Shown here in pieces: positions 21,548 to 29,548 of a stretch of DNA of 64,000 bases. The notes below the pieces were generated by a model, which saw only the letters and a program-made list of their open reading frames with translations, did no database searches and was not told the origin of the DNA. The stretch spans positions 744,001 to 808,000 of the forward strand of contig NZ_BLJE01000001.1 in the NCBI RefSeq assembly GCF_009811795.1, given 5' to 3'. How positions within the stretch are numbered: position 1 is the first letter of the stretch; each line of letters starts with the position of its first letter. The stretch is from Litoreibacter roseus. GTDB lineage: Bacteria; Pseudomonadota; Alphaproteobacteria; Rhodobacterales; Rhodobacteraceae. Both the position numbers and the translations under genes were made by a program.

Positions 21548-21979
21548 ATGGAACTGAAAATGAATATCGCGGAGCTTCAGGCCTTTCTGGACGACGCTTT
21601 CCCGCAGGTTGCTGGCGATTTCGAATTTGTTTCCATCGCGCCAAAAGAAGTGGTCATGGCCTTGTCAGCGAGCGAAAAACATCTGCGTCCGGGCGGGACG
21701 GTTTCTGGCCCGTCAATGTTCGCACTTGCCGATGTTTCCGCCTATTTCGCCATCCTGTCGATGATCGGACCGGTTGGACTGGCCGTTACGACAAATTGCG
21801 CCATTGATTTCATGCGCAAACCCGGGCCCGGGCGATTGCTCTGCCGGATGCAGCTGTTGAAACTGGGTCGTGTTTTGGCGGTTTGTGAAGGGCGGTTGTT
21901 CTCGGAAGGGACGGAGGACGTCCCCGTCGCACGGGCCTCCCTGACATACTCGATCCCGCCATCCGACAAATCTACATAA
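21548..21979 (+). CDS. PaaI-like hotdog-fold thioesterase
   Basis: A 143-residue protein with the hotdog signature HLRPGGTVSGPSMFALADVSAYFA, where the helix carries the acidic active-site residue (Asp in ALADVS), then AVTTNCAIDFMRKP and GRVLAVCEGRLFS. Members hydrolyse acyl-CoA thioesters, often of aromatic or medium-chain acids. The start has GGGGGAAG upstream. It is divergent from the crotonase gene with 58 bases between start codons. A terminator belonging to the facing gene lies directly after its stop. Confidence 0.87.
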   Translation: MELKMNIAELQAFLDDAFPQVAGDFEFVSIAPKEVVMALSASEKHLRPGGTVSGPSMFALADVSAYFAILSMIGPVGLAVTTNCAIDFMRKPGPGRLLCRMQLLKLGRVLAVCEGRLFSEGTEDVPVARASLTYSIPPSDKST

Positions 21980-22004
21980 AAAAGGCCGGGCAGAGTGCCC
22001 GGCC
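21978..22004 (-). terminator. rho-independent terminator of the DUF1127 gene
   Basis: GGCCGGGCA (21984-21992) pairs with TGCCCGGCC (21996-22004) around GAG. The A6 run at 21978-21983 becomes the U tract on the minus strand. There is no T run on the plus side, so it serves the minus-strand gene mainly. Confidence 0.88.
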
Positions 22005-22027
22005 AGTGAAGAGGTTTCGGATTGCGC

Positions 22028-22261
22028 TCAAAGGCGCCAAAACGGTTTGTCGGCCTCGGACATCGCCTGATCTCGCGTAAGGCCGATATCCTTTAGCTCA
22101 TGATCTGTCAGACCTTTTAGCGTATGTCGGGTTCGGCAGGCCTCATCCCATTTCATCAGCACATACGCGACGGCCACCGCCGCGCGGGGCAGCAGGGCAA
22201 GTGTATTGCGCGCTGACAAGGCAGAGAGTTGGGCGTGATGCGACAGTGATAACAGTGCCAT
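22028..22261 (-). CDS. DUF1127 small protein
   Basis: A 77-residue protein. Its C-terminal 40 residues match DUF1127 (WDEACRTRHTLKGLTDHELKDIGLTRDQAM), a short Arg-rich motif found in alphaproteobacterial regulators of phosphate, carbon and RNA turnover. The N-terminal half is hydrophobic (TLALLPRAAVAVAYVLMKW). The reading frame stays open upstream, but ATG 22259-22261 gives the family length; a longer form would run through the operator region and the divergent gene. It shares an operator-rich intergenic region with the MocR-type regulator, so that protein is a likely controller. Confidence 0.85.
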   Translation of the reverse strand: MALLSLSHHAQLSALSARNTLALLPRAAVAVAYVLMKWDEACRTRHTLKGLTDHELKDIGLTRDQAMSEADKPFWRL

Positions 22262-22277
22262 GGGACTGGTCTCCAGA

Positions 22278-22293
22278 ATTGTATTGATACAAT
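22278..22293. promoter_or_regulatory. palindromic operator, likely for the MocR/GntR regulator
   Basis: ATTGTAT-TG-ATACAAT is a perfect 7-2-7 inverted repeat 17 bases upstream of the DUF1127 start. The GTAT/ATAC core suits GntR-type winged helices. It lies between two divergent genes, one of which encodes such a regulator. Confidence 0.65.
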
Positions 22294-22309
22294 GTAGCGA
22301 ATTGACTAC

Positions 22310-22326
22310 ATTTGTGTGATACAAAT
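22310..22326. promoter_or_regulatory. second, imperfect operator copy
   Basis: ATTTGTGT-G-ATACAAAT repeats the TTGT...ATACAA pattern of the upstream palindrome with one mismatch and a spacer one base shorter. A further half-site ATTGTAC follows at about 22330-22337, just before the regulator gene, giving a cluster that suggests cooperative binding and autoregulation. Confidence 0.5.
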
Positions 22327-22357
22327 TTACATTGTACCGGTCCAACGAAAGATTGTT

Positions 22358-23728
22358 ATGAATACAATTTGGTTTCCTGACCTGACGAACACGTCTGTGC
22401 CGAAGTACCAGATCATTGTGGATGCGATCCGTTCGGGCATCTCGAATGGTCAGTTGGAGGAGGGCGAAAAACTGCCCCCGGTGCGCGAGGTCGCCTGGCA
22501 TCTGGGTATCACGCCGGGCACAGTCGCGCGGGCCTTCTCGCAACTGGTCGATGCGGGGGTGCTTGAGGCAACCGTGGGTCGCGGTACGTTCGTCGCCAAA
22601 CAGCGGGCCGTTGCGCAGGTGCAGGACTGGCCCGAGGTTGTAAGCCTGAAGTCCCCGAAACTGCCGGATGTGGGTCAGATCGAGGCGGTTCGGTCCGCGC
22701 TGCGCAAGATATCTCACATGCAGGACGGGCTCTTGATGGGGTATCCGAATGCCAAGACCGACTTGCCTGCGCGTGAAGCCGTGTTGGAGTGGAGCGCCGG
22801 AAAGCTATTGGGCCGCACTACGCCCGATGATGTAGTGCTGACCTATGGTGGCCAGAATGCGATCACGCTCATCCTGCAAACCGTGCTCAAGGGGGCGGCG
22901 CCAGTGGTTTTGGCGGAAGATTTGACCTATGCAGGGTTTCGACATGCAGCCCGCCTGCAGCGGGCCAAAATAGTCGGGCTGGCCTCGGACGAGTACGGCG
23001 TGCGGCCGGGTGCACTGGATGCGGCCTGTCGTGCCCATGATGCCCAGATTTTCTGTACCAGTCCCGAGGTGCACAACCCGACGGCGCACCGGACGGGCCT
23101 TGAGCGGCGCAAAGCACTTGCGGATGTTGCGCAGCATCATGGGGTCCAGATACTGGAGGATGATTGCTATGCGCTGCGCGACAGCGATCTTCCCAGCTAC
23201 CGGGCCTTGTTGCCGCGCCAGACGTGGTATGTGTCCTCCATCTCGAAGTTGCTGACCCCGTCCTTACGGCTGGGATATGCGATCGCGCCATCCCCACGGG
23301 CTGCCGAGTTGCGGCGGACGGCGCAATATTCTTTTTTTGGCATCGCAACGCCCTTGACCGAACTGACGGCCGAATTGCTGTCCAGCCCGAACATCGCCGA
23401 TCTGAACCGCGCAATGCAGGATCAGATCGCGGCTTTGGTGCAGGTCGCGGTGAATGGGCTTGGATCCTACGATCTGCGGTGGCGGCCAGACGTTCCATTT
23501 CTCTGGTTGTCTCTTCCAAACGGATGGCGTGCCGGGTCCTTTTGCAGCGCTGCTGAGCGGGCCGGTGTCTTGATCCGCAGCGCTGATGATTTCACCCTGA
23601 TGGAAGACCGCGCGCCCCACGCTGTACGTATTGCCGTGAATGGGCAGGTCGATATCAAGTGTTTCGAAGCTGCCATCGGTCGGTTAAGAGGCCTTTTGGA
23701 CAAGCCACCCTCGGAAATTGAAGTTTAA
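22358..23728 (+). CDS. MocR/PdxR-type regulator (GntR winged helix fused to aminotransferase fold)
   Basis: A 456-residue fusion. Residues about 10-80 form a GntR DNA-binding domain (YQIIVDAIRSGISNGQLEEGEKLPPVREVAWHLGI). The remainder is a fold-type I aminotransferase domain with QILEDDCY and a PLP-lysine candidate in SSISKLLTPSLRLGY. Such proteins use PLP or its aldimines as effector. The start at 22358 has GAAAGA upstream; an earlier in-frame ATG at 22316 lies inside an operator. It is divergent from the DUF1127 gene, and both probably respond to the shared operators. The target pathway is unknown. Confidence 0.87.
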   Translation: MNTIWFPDLTNTSVPKYQIIVDAIRSGISNGQLEEGEKLPPVREVAWHLGITPGTVARAFSQLVDAGVLEATVGRGTFVAKQRAVAQVQDWPEVVSLKSPKLPDVGQIEAVRSALRKISHMQDGLLMGYPNAKTDLPAREAVLEWSAGKLLGRTTPDDVVLTYGGQNAITLILQTVLKGAAPVVLAEDLTYAGFRHAARLQRAKIVGLASDEYGVRPGALDAACRAHDAQIFCTSPEVHNPTAHRTGLERRKALADVAQHHGVQILEDDCYALRDSDLPSYRALLPRQTWYVSSISKLLTPSLRLGYAIAPSPRAAELRRTAQYSFFGIATPLTELTAELLSSPNIADLNRAMQDQIAALVQVAVNGLGSYDLRWRPDVPFLWLSLPNGWRAGSFCSAAERAGVLIRSADDFTLMEDRAPHAVRIAVNGQVDIKCFEAAIGRLRGLLDKPPSEIEV

Positions 23729-23872
23729 AATGGGGTATTATTATACCTTATTTTCAACCCTCTGATTTTAAATAATTTTTTGAAGTTCAGTGGTGTTGAC
23801 CCGCGCTTGAAAATCCTTAGAACACGTCCATCCCACGGAGCAGGGGCTCCACGGAAGTTTTGAGGACCTGAA

Positions 23873-24334
23873 ATGAAAACCTATACCGCTACACCCGGCG
23901 ATATTGACAAGAAATGGATCCTGATCGACGCCGAGGGCGTGGTTCTGGGCCGTCTTGCCTCTATCGTTGCGATGCGCCTGCGCGGCAAGCACAAGCCATC
24001 CTTCACGCCCCACATGGATATGGGCGACAACGTTATTATTGTGAACGCTGAAAAGATCCAGCTGACCGGTAACAAGCGCAACAAGCCGAACTACTGGCAC
24101 ACCGGCCATCCGGGCGGGATCAAGTCGCGCACAAATCAGGAAATTCTGGAAAGCGCGCATCCAGAGCGTGTAGTCATGCAGGCGGTCAAGCGCATGCTGC
24201 CCGGTGGTCCATTGAGCCGTCAGCAAATGACAAACCTTCGCGTATATGCCGGTGGCGAACACCCGCATGAGGCGCAATCCCCCGAAGTTCTGGATGTCGC
24301 ATCCAAGAACAAGAAAAACACGCGGAGCGCATAA
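23873..24334 (+). CDS. rplM: 50S ribosomal protein L13
   Basis: A 153-residue ribosomal protein that binds 23S rRNA early in assembly. The family signature runs from [17 protein letters not shown] to [14 protein letters not shown]. The upstream leader holds a TTGACC box at 23796-23801, about 75 bases before the ATG, and a small GGAGC/GCTCC hairpin at about 23837-23850. rpsI follows after two bases, the conserved L13-S9 operon. Confidence 0.98.
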   Translation: MKTYTATPGDIDKKWILIDAEGVVLGRLASIVAMRLRGKHKPSFTPHMDMGDNVIIVNAEKIQLTGNKRNKPNYWHTGHPGGIKSRTNQEILESAHPERVVMQAVKRMLPGGPLSRQQMTNLRVYAGGEHPHEAQSPEVLDVASKNKKNTRSA

Positions 24335-24336
24335 GA

Positions 24337-24846
24337 ATGGCTGACGAAATCAAATCCCTCGACGAGTTGAATACCGTCGCTGAAGGCGTTGTCGCCGCTG
24401 ACACGTCTGCCGCGCAATCCGTCTCCGACGCGATCACCCGCGAACCACAGCGTGACGATCTCGGCCGCTCTTACGCGACCGGGAAACGGAAAGATGCAGT
24501 GGCACGGGTCTGGATCAAGCCCGGCTCTGGTAAGGTCGTGGTAAACGGCAAAGAGCAGAACGTTTACTTTGCCCGTCCCGTTTTGCAGATGATCCTGCGC
24601 CAGCCGTTCACGGTGTCTGGCACAGAAGACCAGTTCGATGTGTTTGCGACCGTCAAAGGCGGTGGTCTCTCCGGTCAGGCTGGTGCAGTGAAGCACGGCA
24701 TTTCAAAAGCGCTGCAGCTTTATGACCCCAGCCTGCGCGGTGCGCTGAAAGCGGCCGGGTTCCTGACACGCGACAGCCGCGTTGTGGAGCGGAAGAAATA
24801 CGGTAAGGCCAAAGCACGTAAGAGCTTCCAGTTCTCCAAGCGTTGA
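24337..24846 (+). CDS. rpsI: 30S ribosomal protein S9
   Basis: A 169-residue S9. The first 40 or so residues are an acidic extension common in alphaproteobacteria; the core starts at [23 protein letters not shown]. The basic end KSFQFSKR reaches the ribosomal P site, where the terminal Arg contacts tRNA. Co-transcribed with rplM, and a strong terminator follows. Confidence 0.98.
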   Translation: MADEIKSLDELNTVAEGVVAADTSAAQSVSDAITREPQRDDLGRSYATGKRKDAVARVWIKPGSGKVVVNGKEQNVYFARPVLQMILRQPFTVSGTEDQFDVFATVKGGGLSGQAGAVKHGISKALQLYDPSLRGALKAAGFLTRDSRVVERKKYGKAKARKSFQFSKR

Positions 24847-24873
24847 TTTCTACCACAACGTAGATATTCAGTG

Positions 24874-24901
24874 GGTCGCCCCGTGGGGCGGCCTTTTTTT
24901 G
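24874..24901 (+). terminator. rho-independent terminator of rplM-rpsI
   Basis: GGTCGCCCC (24874-24882) pairs with GGGGCGGCC (24885-24893) around GT, with one wobble pair, followed by a run of eight T. It starts 27 bases after the rpsI stop. Confidence 0.9.
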
Positions 24902-25011
24902 TGAGCTATTCATCTAGATCAGCAGGTTTTAGCAGGAAAAGATCCGGCGTTCGGCTCGTTTTCGCGACTTCGCTGATCGTCTCGTCTTTTCTGACCCTCC
25001 GGCGGCCGTCC

Positions 25012-25026
25012 TTAACCTTATCTTAA
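25012..25026. promoter_or_regulatory. full CtrA-type box TTAA-N7-TTAA
   Basis: TTAA-CCTTATC-TTAA matches the complete alphaproteobacterial CtrA consensus exactly. It sits 65 bases before the start of the Hint-domain gene and just past the rpsI terminator, so it can only serve the Hint gene on the plus strand. Confidence 0.7.
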
Positions 25027-25091
25027 GATCTTCGCAGGCTTTTGTTTACCAAGCCCACAGGGCTGAAACAGTTCGAGTGTGGGGGCGCGCG

Positions 25092-26096
25092 ATGCCGAAT
25101 TTCTTCATATGGTCAAACTCTGATTTGGGCATAGGCAGCCTGAGTAATGCCGTTAACGGCGGAAATTTTCTCGTCGGGGCCGGAGAGCCATCTGTCGCGC
25201 GGGTCAGCGATGACGAGGGAAACTTTGACGACGATCGCAGCAACAACGGTCAGGTGCAGGATCCTAACCTGAACCAGTTTCTTACAGAAAATCTGGTGGT
25301 GGACGGCGCGACGCTCGGTACGACGGGGGAGACGATCTACAACGCCGCGGAGTCGCGTATCATCAACAACACCACCGGAGAGATCGGTCGTCTTCTTTAT
25401 GTGACTGTCGGCGGGACAAGTGGGAATGACTTTGTCGGCTATGCCCTGACGATACCGGTCAGCGAAGGCGACGTAATCTCAATCTCCAACTTCAGTGTTG
25501 TCGCGACACAGCCTTACTCGACCATGGTTGCCTGTTTTGCACGCGGCACGCTCATTGAAACGACAGACGGGCATGTCGCTGTTGAGGCTTTGTTCGCAGG
25601 TCAAGAGGTAATGACCCAAGATCGCGGCCCGCAACCGATCAGGTGGGTCGGATCAACACGTGTGGCAGCTGAAGGGGACCATGCGCCAATTGTGATCGGC
25701 AAGGGGATGTTCCAGAATACAAGGGATCTGGTTGTCTCCCCTCAGCATCGCATTCTTCTGCGCGGCTGGCAGGCAGAACTTCTCTTCGGTGAGACAGAAA
25801 TCCTTGTCGCAGCAAAACATCTGACGACATCGGACAGGGTCTACGTACGGTCTGGCGGTGAGATCGAGTATTTCCACATTCTGTTTGATCAGCATGAGAT
25901 CATCTATGCCGAATGCGCCGCGTGTGAGAGCTTCCATCCGGGTGCTGTGACGTTGGGCGGTCTCGACACCGACCAGCGTGAAGAGCTCTACGGCTTGTTC
26001 CCTGATCTGCGGTTCTGGCCCGATAGCTTCGGCCAGTCCGCCCGGCTGTCGGTCAAAGGGCAGGAAGCCGCCACACTTGGCGATCTGGCACACTAG
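25092..26096 (+). CDS. Hint-domain (Hedgehog/intein-like) protein
   Basis: A 334-residue protein. Residues 1-145 form an unrecognised beta-rich domain with Asp/Asn-rich loops and no signal peptide. The Hint domain starts at Cys148 in VACFARGTLIETTDGHVAV and continues to about residue 290, including RDLVVSPQHRILLRGW and YFHILFDQHEIIYAE. Hint domains cleave or splice at the leading Cys; many Rhodobacterales members lack a C-extein and are probably secreted by a type I system. Here about 45 residues follow the domain. The start ATG at 25092 gives MPNFFIWSN. A full CtrA box is upstream. Its stop overlaps the convergent TetR stop by four bases. Confidence 0.8.
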   Translation: MPNFFIWSNSDLGIGSLSNAVNGGNFLVGAGEPSVARVSDDEGNFDDDRSNNGQVQDPNLNQFLTENLVVDGATLGTTGETIYNAAESRIINNTTGEIGRLLYVTVGGTSGNDFVGYALTIPVSEGDVISISNFSVVATQPYSTMVACFARGTLIETTDGHVAVEALFAGQEVMTQDRGPQPIRWVGSTRVAAEGDHAPIVIGKGMFQNTRDLVVSPQHRILLRGWQAELLFGETEILVAAKHLTTSDRVYVRSGGEIEYFHILFDQHEIIYAECAACESFHPGAVTLGGLDTDQREELYGLFPDLRFWPDSFGQSARLSVKGQEAATLGDLAH

Positions 26097-26710
26097 CTGT
26101 CGGGACGGATCAAGCCCAACCCCCTAAGATAGATACCAATACCTGTTTCCAACAAGTCCTCTGGTGGAAATGGGGCCTGCGCGCCTGGATTACCCCGCGC
26201 AAACAGCTCCACGACACCGTGGCTCATGGCCCAGATATGGCTGGAGAACATCGTGGCAGGCGGGCGTTTGTCTTCTGGAATGTGCATGCTGAGCTCTGTC
26301 GCAGCCTTTTCGAGCACGCCCCGAGATCGCGCCGCGGCAGCCGCAAGATCTGGATTGACCTGCATGCTGAGCCCGCTTTCAAACATCGCCATGTAATGCC
26401 CCGGAAACTTCCGTGCGAAGGCCAGATAGGCCCGACCCGTCGCCTCGAAAGCAGCCAATGCAGTGGGCTTGCCATCTGCGTAGGCGTGTTCCATCAGATC
26501 GCCGAAAATGCGATGCCCTTGAAGTGCCGCCTCTGCGATCAGGGCTTCGCGGCCGTCAAAATGCCTGTAAACGGCGGCAGGTGTCACATCTGCGCGCTTG
26601 GCCGCCTCGGCGACAGTGAATCCCGTCGGTCCTTTTTCTTCAATCAGTTTCAGCGCGGACTCAACAAGCGCCTGTTTGAGATTGCCATGATGATAGCCGC
26701 GTTTAGGCAT
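26093..26710 (-). CDS. TetR/AcrR-family transcriptional regulator
   Basis: A 205-residue repressor. The N-terminal helix-turn-helix is clear (HGNLKQALVESALKLIEEKGPTGFTVAEAAKRADVTPAAVYRHFDGREAL), and the ligand-binding C-terminal half includes FARKFPGHYMAMFE. The ATG at 26708-26710 (MPKRGYHHGN) is chosen as it directly precedes the first helix of the domain and overlaps the ppk2 stop by eight bases, implying co-expression with ppk2. The ligand and targets are unknown. Confidence 0.87.
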   Translation of the reverse strand: MPKRGYHHGNLKQALVESALKLIEEKGPTGFTVAEAAKRADVTPAAVYRHFDGREALIAEAALQGHRIFGDLMEHAYADGKPTALAAFEATGRAYLAFARKFPGHYMAMFESGLSMQVNPDLAAAAARSRGVLEKAATELSMHIPEDKRPPATMFSSHIWAMSHGVVELFARGNPGAQAPFPPEDLLETGIGIYLRGLGLIRPDS

Positions 26711-27572
26711 CCCAGATCGCAGGGCTCCCGCATATTGTCGGATCGGGTTCGATGGCGACATCGTCGTTGCGCTTGTCATAATCGAACATTTGCAACACAT
26801 GCCGGATTGCGGCGATGCGCGCGCGCCGCTTGTCGTCTGATCTGACGATGGTCCATGGGGCATGATCCGAATGGGTCATGTGAAGTGTTTCGCCGATCGC
26901 GTCTGTGTAGGCGTCCCAGCGGTTCAGACCTTCCACGTCGATCCAGCTGAGTTTCCATTGTTTGAGGGGGTCACGCTCCCGCGACATGATGCGGCGCAAC
27001 TGCTCCGCGCGCCCGACATTGAGCCAGAACTTGACTAGCACGATGTCGTCCTGCGTGAGCATCCGTTCATACTCAGGAGCCTGCCGGAAGAAGAGCGTTC
27101 GCTCCTCATCCGTGCAGAAATCGAACACCTTCTCAACAACGCCGCGGTTGTACCAACTGCGGTCAAAAATCGTGATCTGCCCGGAGCTTGGCATATGGGC
27201 GGTATAGCGCTGGAAGTACCACTGACCTTTTTCGTGATCGGTCGGCTTTGAAAGAGCAACCGTACGGGCCACCCGCGGGGCGAGGTTTTCGCGCAACCTG
27301 CGGATTGTGCCACCTTTGCCCGCGGCGTCGCGGCCTTCGAACACGAGGCATAGACGTTTGCCATTTTCTGTCAGGTAGCGCTGAAGTTTGACCAGTTCAA
27401 TTTGCAGCAGCGCTATCGTGTTGTCATACGCGTCACGCTTCATCCGAACGTCGTAAGGATAGGTGTCGGATAAGACCTCTTTCTTGGAGGCCTTTGCAAT
27501 GCTTTCCCGAATGTGATCCGGCGCCTTCGTTTTGTAGAAATCAGTTATTGCGCCGTCAAAGGGCAGAGACAT
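26703..27572 (-). CDS. ppk2: polyphosphate kinase 2
   Basis: A 289-residue single-domain PPK2 that transfers phosphate between polyphosphate and nucleotides. Walker A GRDAAGKGGTI is near residue 80, Walker B with the catalytic arginine region is FDRSWYNRGVVE, and the lid is in MSRERDPLKQWKLS. The length fits one-domain PPK2 proteins, which mostly make GTP or ATP from polyphosphate. AAGGA lies upstream of the ATG at 27570-27572. The TetR gene overlaps its 3' end. Confidence 0.93.
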   Translation of the reverse strand: MSLPFDGAITDFYKTKAPDHIRESIAKASKKEVLSDTYPYDVRMKRDAYDNTIALLQIELVKLQRYLTENGKRLCLVFEGRDAAGKGGTIRRLRENLAPRVARTVALSKPTDHEKGQWYFQRYTAHMPSSGQITIFDRSWYNRGVVEKVFDFCTDEERTLFFRQAPEYERMLTQDDIVLVKFWLNVGRAEQLRRIMSRERDPLKQWKLSWIDVEGLNRWDAYTDAIGETLHMTHSDHAPWTIVRSDDKRRARIAAIRHVLQMFDYDKRNDDVAIEPDPTICGSPAIWDA

Positions 27573-27639
27573 ATGGCGATCCTTCGGCGTGGTCGAACGA
27601 GACTGTCGTCGGGTGTGTTCGCCACTATGGCCCGTTTGC

Positions 27640-28590
27640 CTAGAGCAGACCAGCGCGTTTTGCCGCCCGCCGGATTGCTTCGACCACCTGCGCTTCTTCA
27701 GCGTGATGCGGCATATGCCCTGTCCCCTCCAGCACGGTCAGTCGCGCGCCTTTGACCTGCGTCGATAAGGGATCAGCGTGAACATCAAAAGGAACGGTGC
27801 TGTCAGCGGTGCCATGAATGATTTCCAGCGGGACATCAATCTGATCATACTGACCAACTTGCGCTTTCACATCACCCAACAACCTGTTGATTTGCTGGAC
27901 ATTCGCGCGAAGCTGCGTGGGGCGGGTCGCGAGATCCACGCCGATATGGTCGATGTATCCGGGCGGTACCGGGTCGGGTTCAAAAACACCTTCCAAGGTG
28001 CCTTCCACCCGGTTGCGGGTTGCGAAAACAGATATGATTGGAATGAGAACGTTTTGTCCGAGCCATGTCCCATTCACACGGTACCATGCGTCCAACTCCC
28101 CTGGCCAAGGATTTGATACGGCCGAGATCGCTACGACACCCGCCACGTCGTCCGGATGGCGCAGGGTGTAGTTCAAGGCCAAGGCGCCGCCAAAGCTTTG
28201 TCCGGCCACAATTGCATTCGATACATTCAGCATCTCTGCTGCGCTGTGCAGAAGGTCCGCCTGTTCCGCAAGGCTTTCCCCGTCGCCGGCACGCGCATCA
28301 ATGCGCTCGGTAAGGCCGTGTCCCGGCCTGTCGAACACAACCACCCGGAAATCGTCTTTAAGTTTATCGACCATCGAAAAGGTGAAATCGCGATGGCTGC
28401 CGCCGGCCCCGTGAAAGAGGATCAGGTCCGGGCCGCTGCCCTCGACCACCGCATGAACCTGAGTACCATTTACGTCCAAAATCTGACCTCTCTCACCTTC
28501 GGAAAATGCGGTATCCTGAGACCCGACAGCCGCACTGCATGCCGCAAGCGCTGTGATCAAAAAACCTGGCAAGAGGTAAGAACGTACCAT
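27640..28590 (-). CDS. alpha/beta hydrolase lipoprotein
   Basis: A 316-residue hydrolase with a lipoprotein signal (MVRSYLLPGFLITALAACS, lipobox LAAC). The fold marks are LILFHGAGGSHRDF (oxyanion loop), nucleophile Ser in AGQSFGGAL, acid in IHGTADSTVPFD and His in GTGHMPHHAEE. It is likely an esterase or related hydrolase at the outer face of a membrane. The ATG at 28588-28590 is taken; the frame is open further up but would lie inside metA. It starts one base past the metA stop, so co-transcription with metA is likely. The substrate is unknown. Confidence 0.85.
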   Translation of the reverse strand: MVRSYLLPGFLITALAACSAAVGSQDTAFSEGERGQILDVNGTQVHAVVEGSGPDLILFHGAGGSHRDFTFSMVDKLKDDFRVVVFDRPGHGLTERIDARAGDGESLAEQADLLHSAAEMLNVSNAIVAGQSFGGALALNYTLRHPDDVAGVVAISAVSNPWPGELDAWYRVNGTWLGQNVLIPIISVFATRNRVEGTLEGVFEPDPVPPGYIDHIGVDLATRPTQLRANVQQINRLLGDVKAQVGQYDQIDVPLEIIHGTADSTVPFDVHADPLSTQVKGARLTVLEGTGHMPHHAEEAQVVEAIRRAAKRAGLL

Positions 28591-28591
28591 T

Positions 28592-29506
28592 CTACTGACC
28601 AATCTTATCCATATCGAAATTCGTCGTTTGATAGATCTGGTTGACCCAGTTGCCATATAGAAGATGTGCATGCGATCGCCAGCGGTTGAGCGGTGTTTTC
28701 GAGGGATCATCATCGGGATAGTAATTTAAGGGCACGTTAATCGGCTCACCAGCCCCATGGTCACGGTCGAACTCTTCTTTCAACGTGCCGCTTTCGTATT
28801 CGAAATGATTGAAGATATAGAGCGCGCGCCGCTTGGCATCTTCAACCAGGCATGGCCCGACCTCTTGGCTGCCCAGAAGGGTTGTCAGACCTGCTCCGTC
28901 AATTTCGTCTTGCCGCATCTCTGTCCAGCGGCTGACCGGGATCACGCAGTCATCGGAAAACCCGTTGAGATAAGGCGAGGCTGGCGTAAGGTTGGCGTGG
29001 CGGAAACAGCCGAATGCCTTCGCATCCAGCATATGTTTGTCGACGCCGTGGAAGTGGTTGATCATAGCCATTCCGCCCCAACACACGCCGAAGGTTGAAT
29101 GCACATTCGTCTGGGTCCAGTCCATTACCTCGACAAGCTCGTCCCAATAGGTGACGTCGGTAAAGGGCAGATGCTCAATGGGGGCGCCCGTGATGATCAG
29201 TCCGTCGAACTTCTCGGTCTTCACCTCCTGAAACGGGCGATAAAATTCCGCCATATGGGCGGCAGCGGTGTTCTTGGTCTGATGTTCGGACATACGGATG
29301 AGGTGCAAATCAATCTGCAACGGCGTGGCCCCGATCAATCGGGCAAACTGATTTTCCGTCTGGATCTTCTTGGGCATCAGATTGAGAAGCCCGATTTTCA
29401 AGGGGCGAATATCCTGACGAGCAGCCTGACCTTCATCCATGACCATAACGCCTTCATCCTTGAGCACTTGATAGGCTGGAAGGGAGGCTGGAAGGGTGAT
29501 GGGCAT
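28592..29506 (-). CDS. metA: homoserine O-acyltransferase, MetA family (probably acetyl-CoA specific)
   Basis: A 304-residue enzyme of methionine synthesis that activates homoserine. The catalytic Cys142 lies in FGVCWGGMA. Residue 111, in [11 protein letters not shown], is Glu. In this family Glu111 is known to favour acetyl-CoA, whereas the E. coli enzyme with Gly111 uses succinyl-CoA, so O-acetylhomoserine is the expected product. The AAGGA ribosome-binding site lies in the loop of a small hairpin (stem 29510-29515 with 29525-29530). The preceding gene ends only 42 bases upstream, leaving no room for a SAM-II riboswitch. Confidence 0.92.
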   Translation of the reverse strand: MPITLPASLPAYQVLKDEGVMVMDEGQAARQDIRPLKIGLLNLMPKKIQTENQFARLIGATPLQIDLHLIRMSEHQTKNTAAAHMAEFYRPFQEVKTEKFDGLIITGAPIEHLPFTDVTYWDELVEVMDWTQTNVHSTFGVCWGGMAMINHFHGVDKHMLDAKAFGCFRHANLTPASPYLNGFSDDCVIPVSRWTEMRQDEIDGAGLTTLLGSQEVGPCLVEDAKRRALYIFNHFEYESGTLKEEFDRDHGAGEPINVPLNYYPDDDPSKTPLNRWRSHAHLLYGNWVNQIYQTTNFDMDKIGQ

Positions 29507-29548
29507 GGTCTTTCGTCCTTGTTGCGAAAGGCCTAGGTAGCCAGCCGG

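Noticed and set aside
22262-22717. Upstream extension of the DUF1127 frame to 229 codons
   Set aside because: The extension would cross the operators and the start of the divergent regulator gene; 77 residues is the family size.
29507-29548. SAM-II riboswitch before metA
   Set aside because: Only 42 bases separate the genes, and they form just one short hairpin, not the required pseudoknot.
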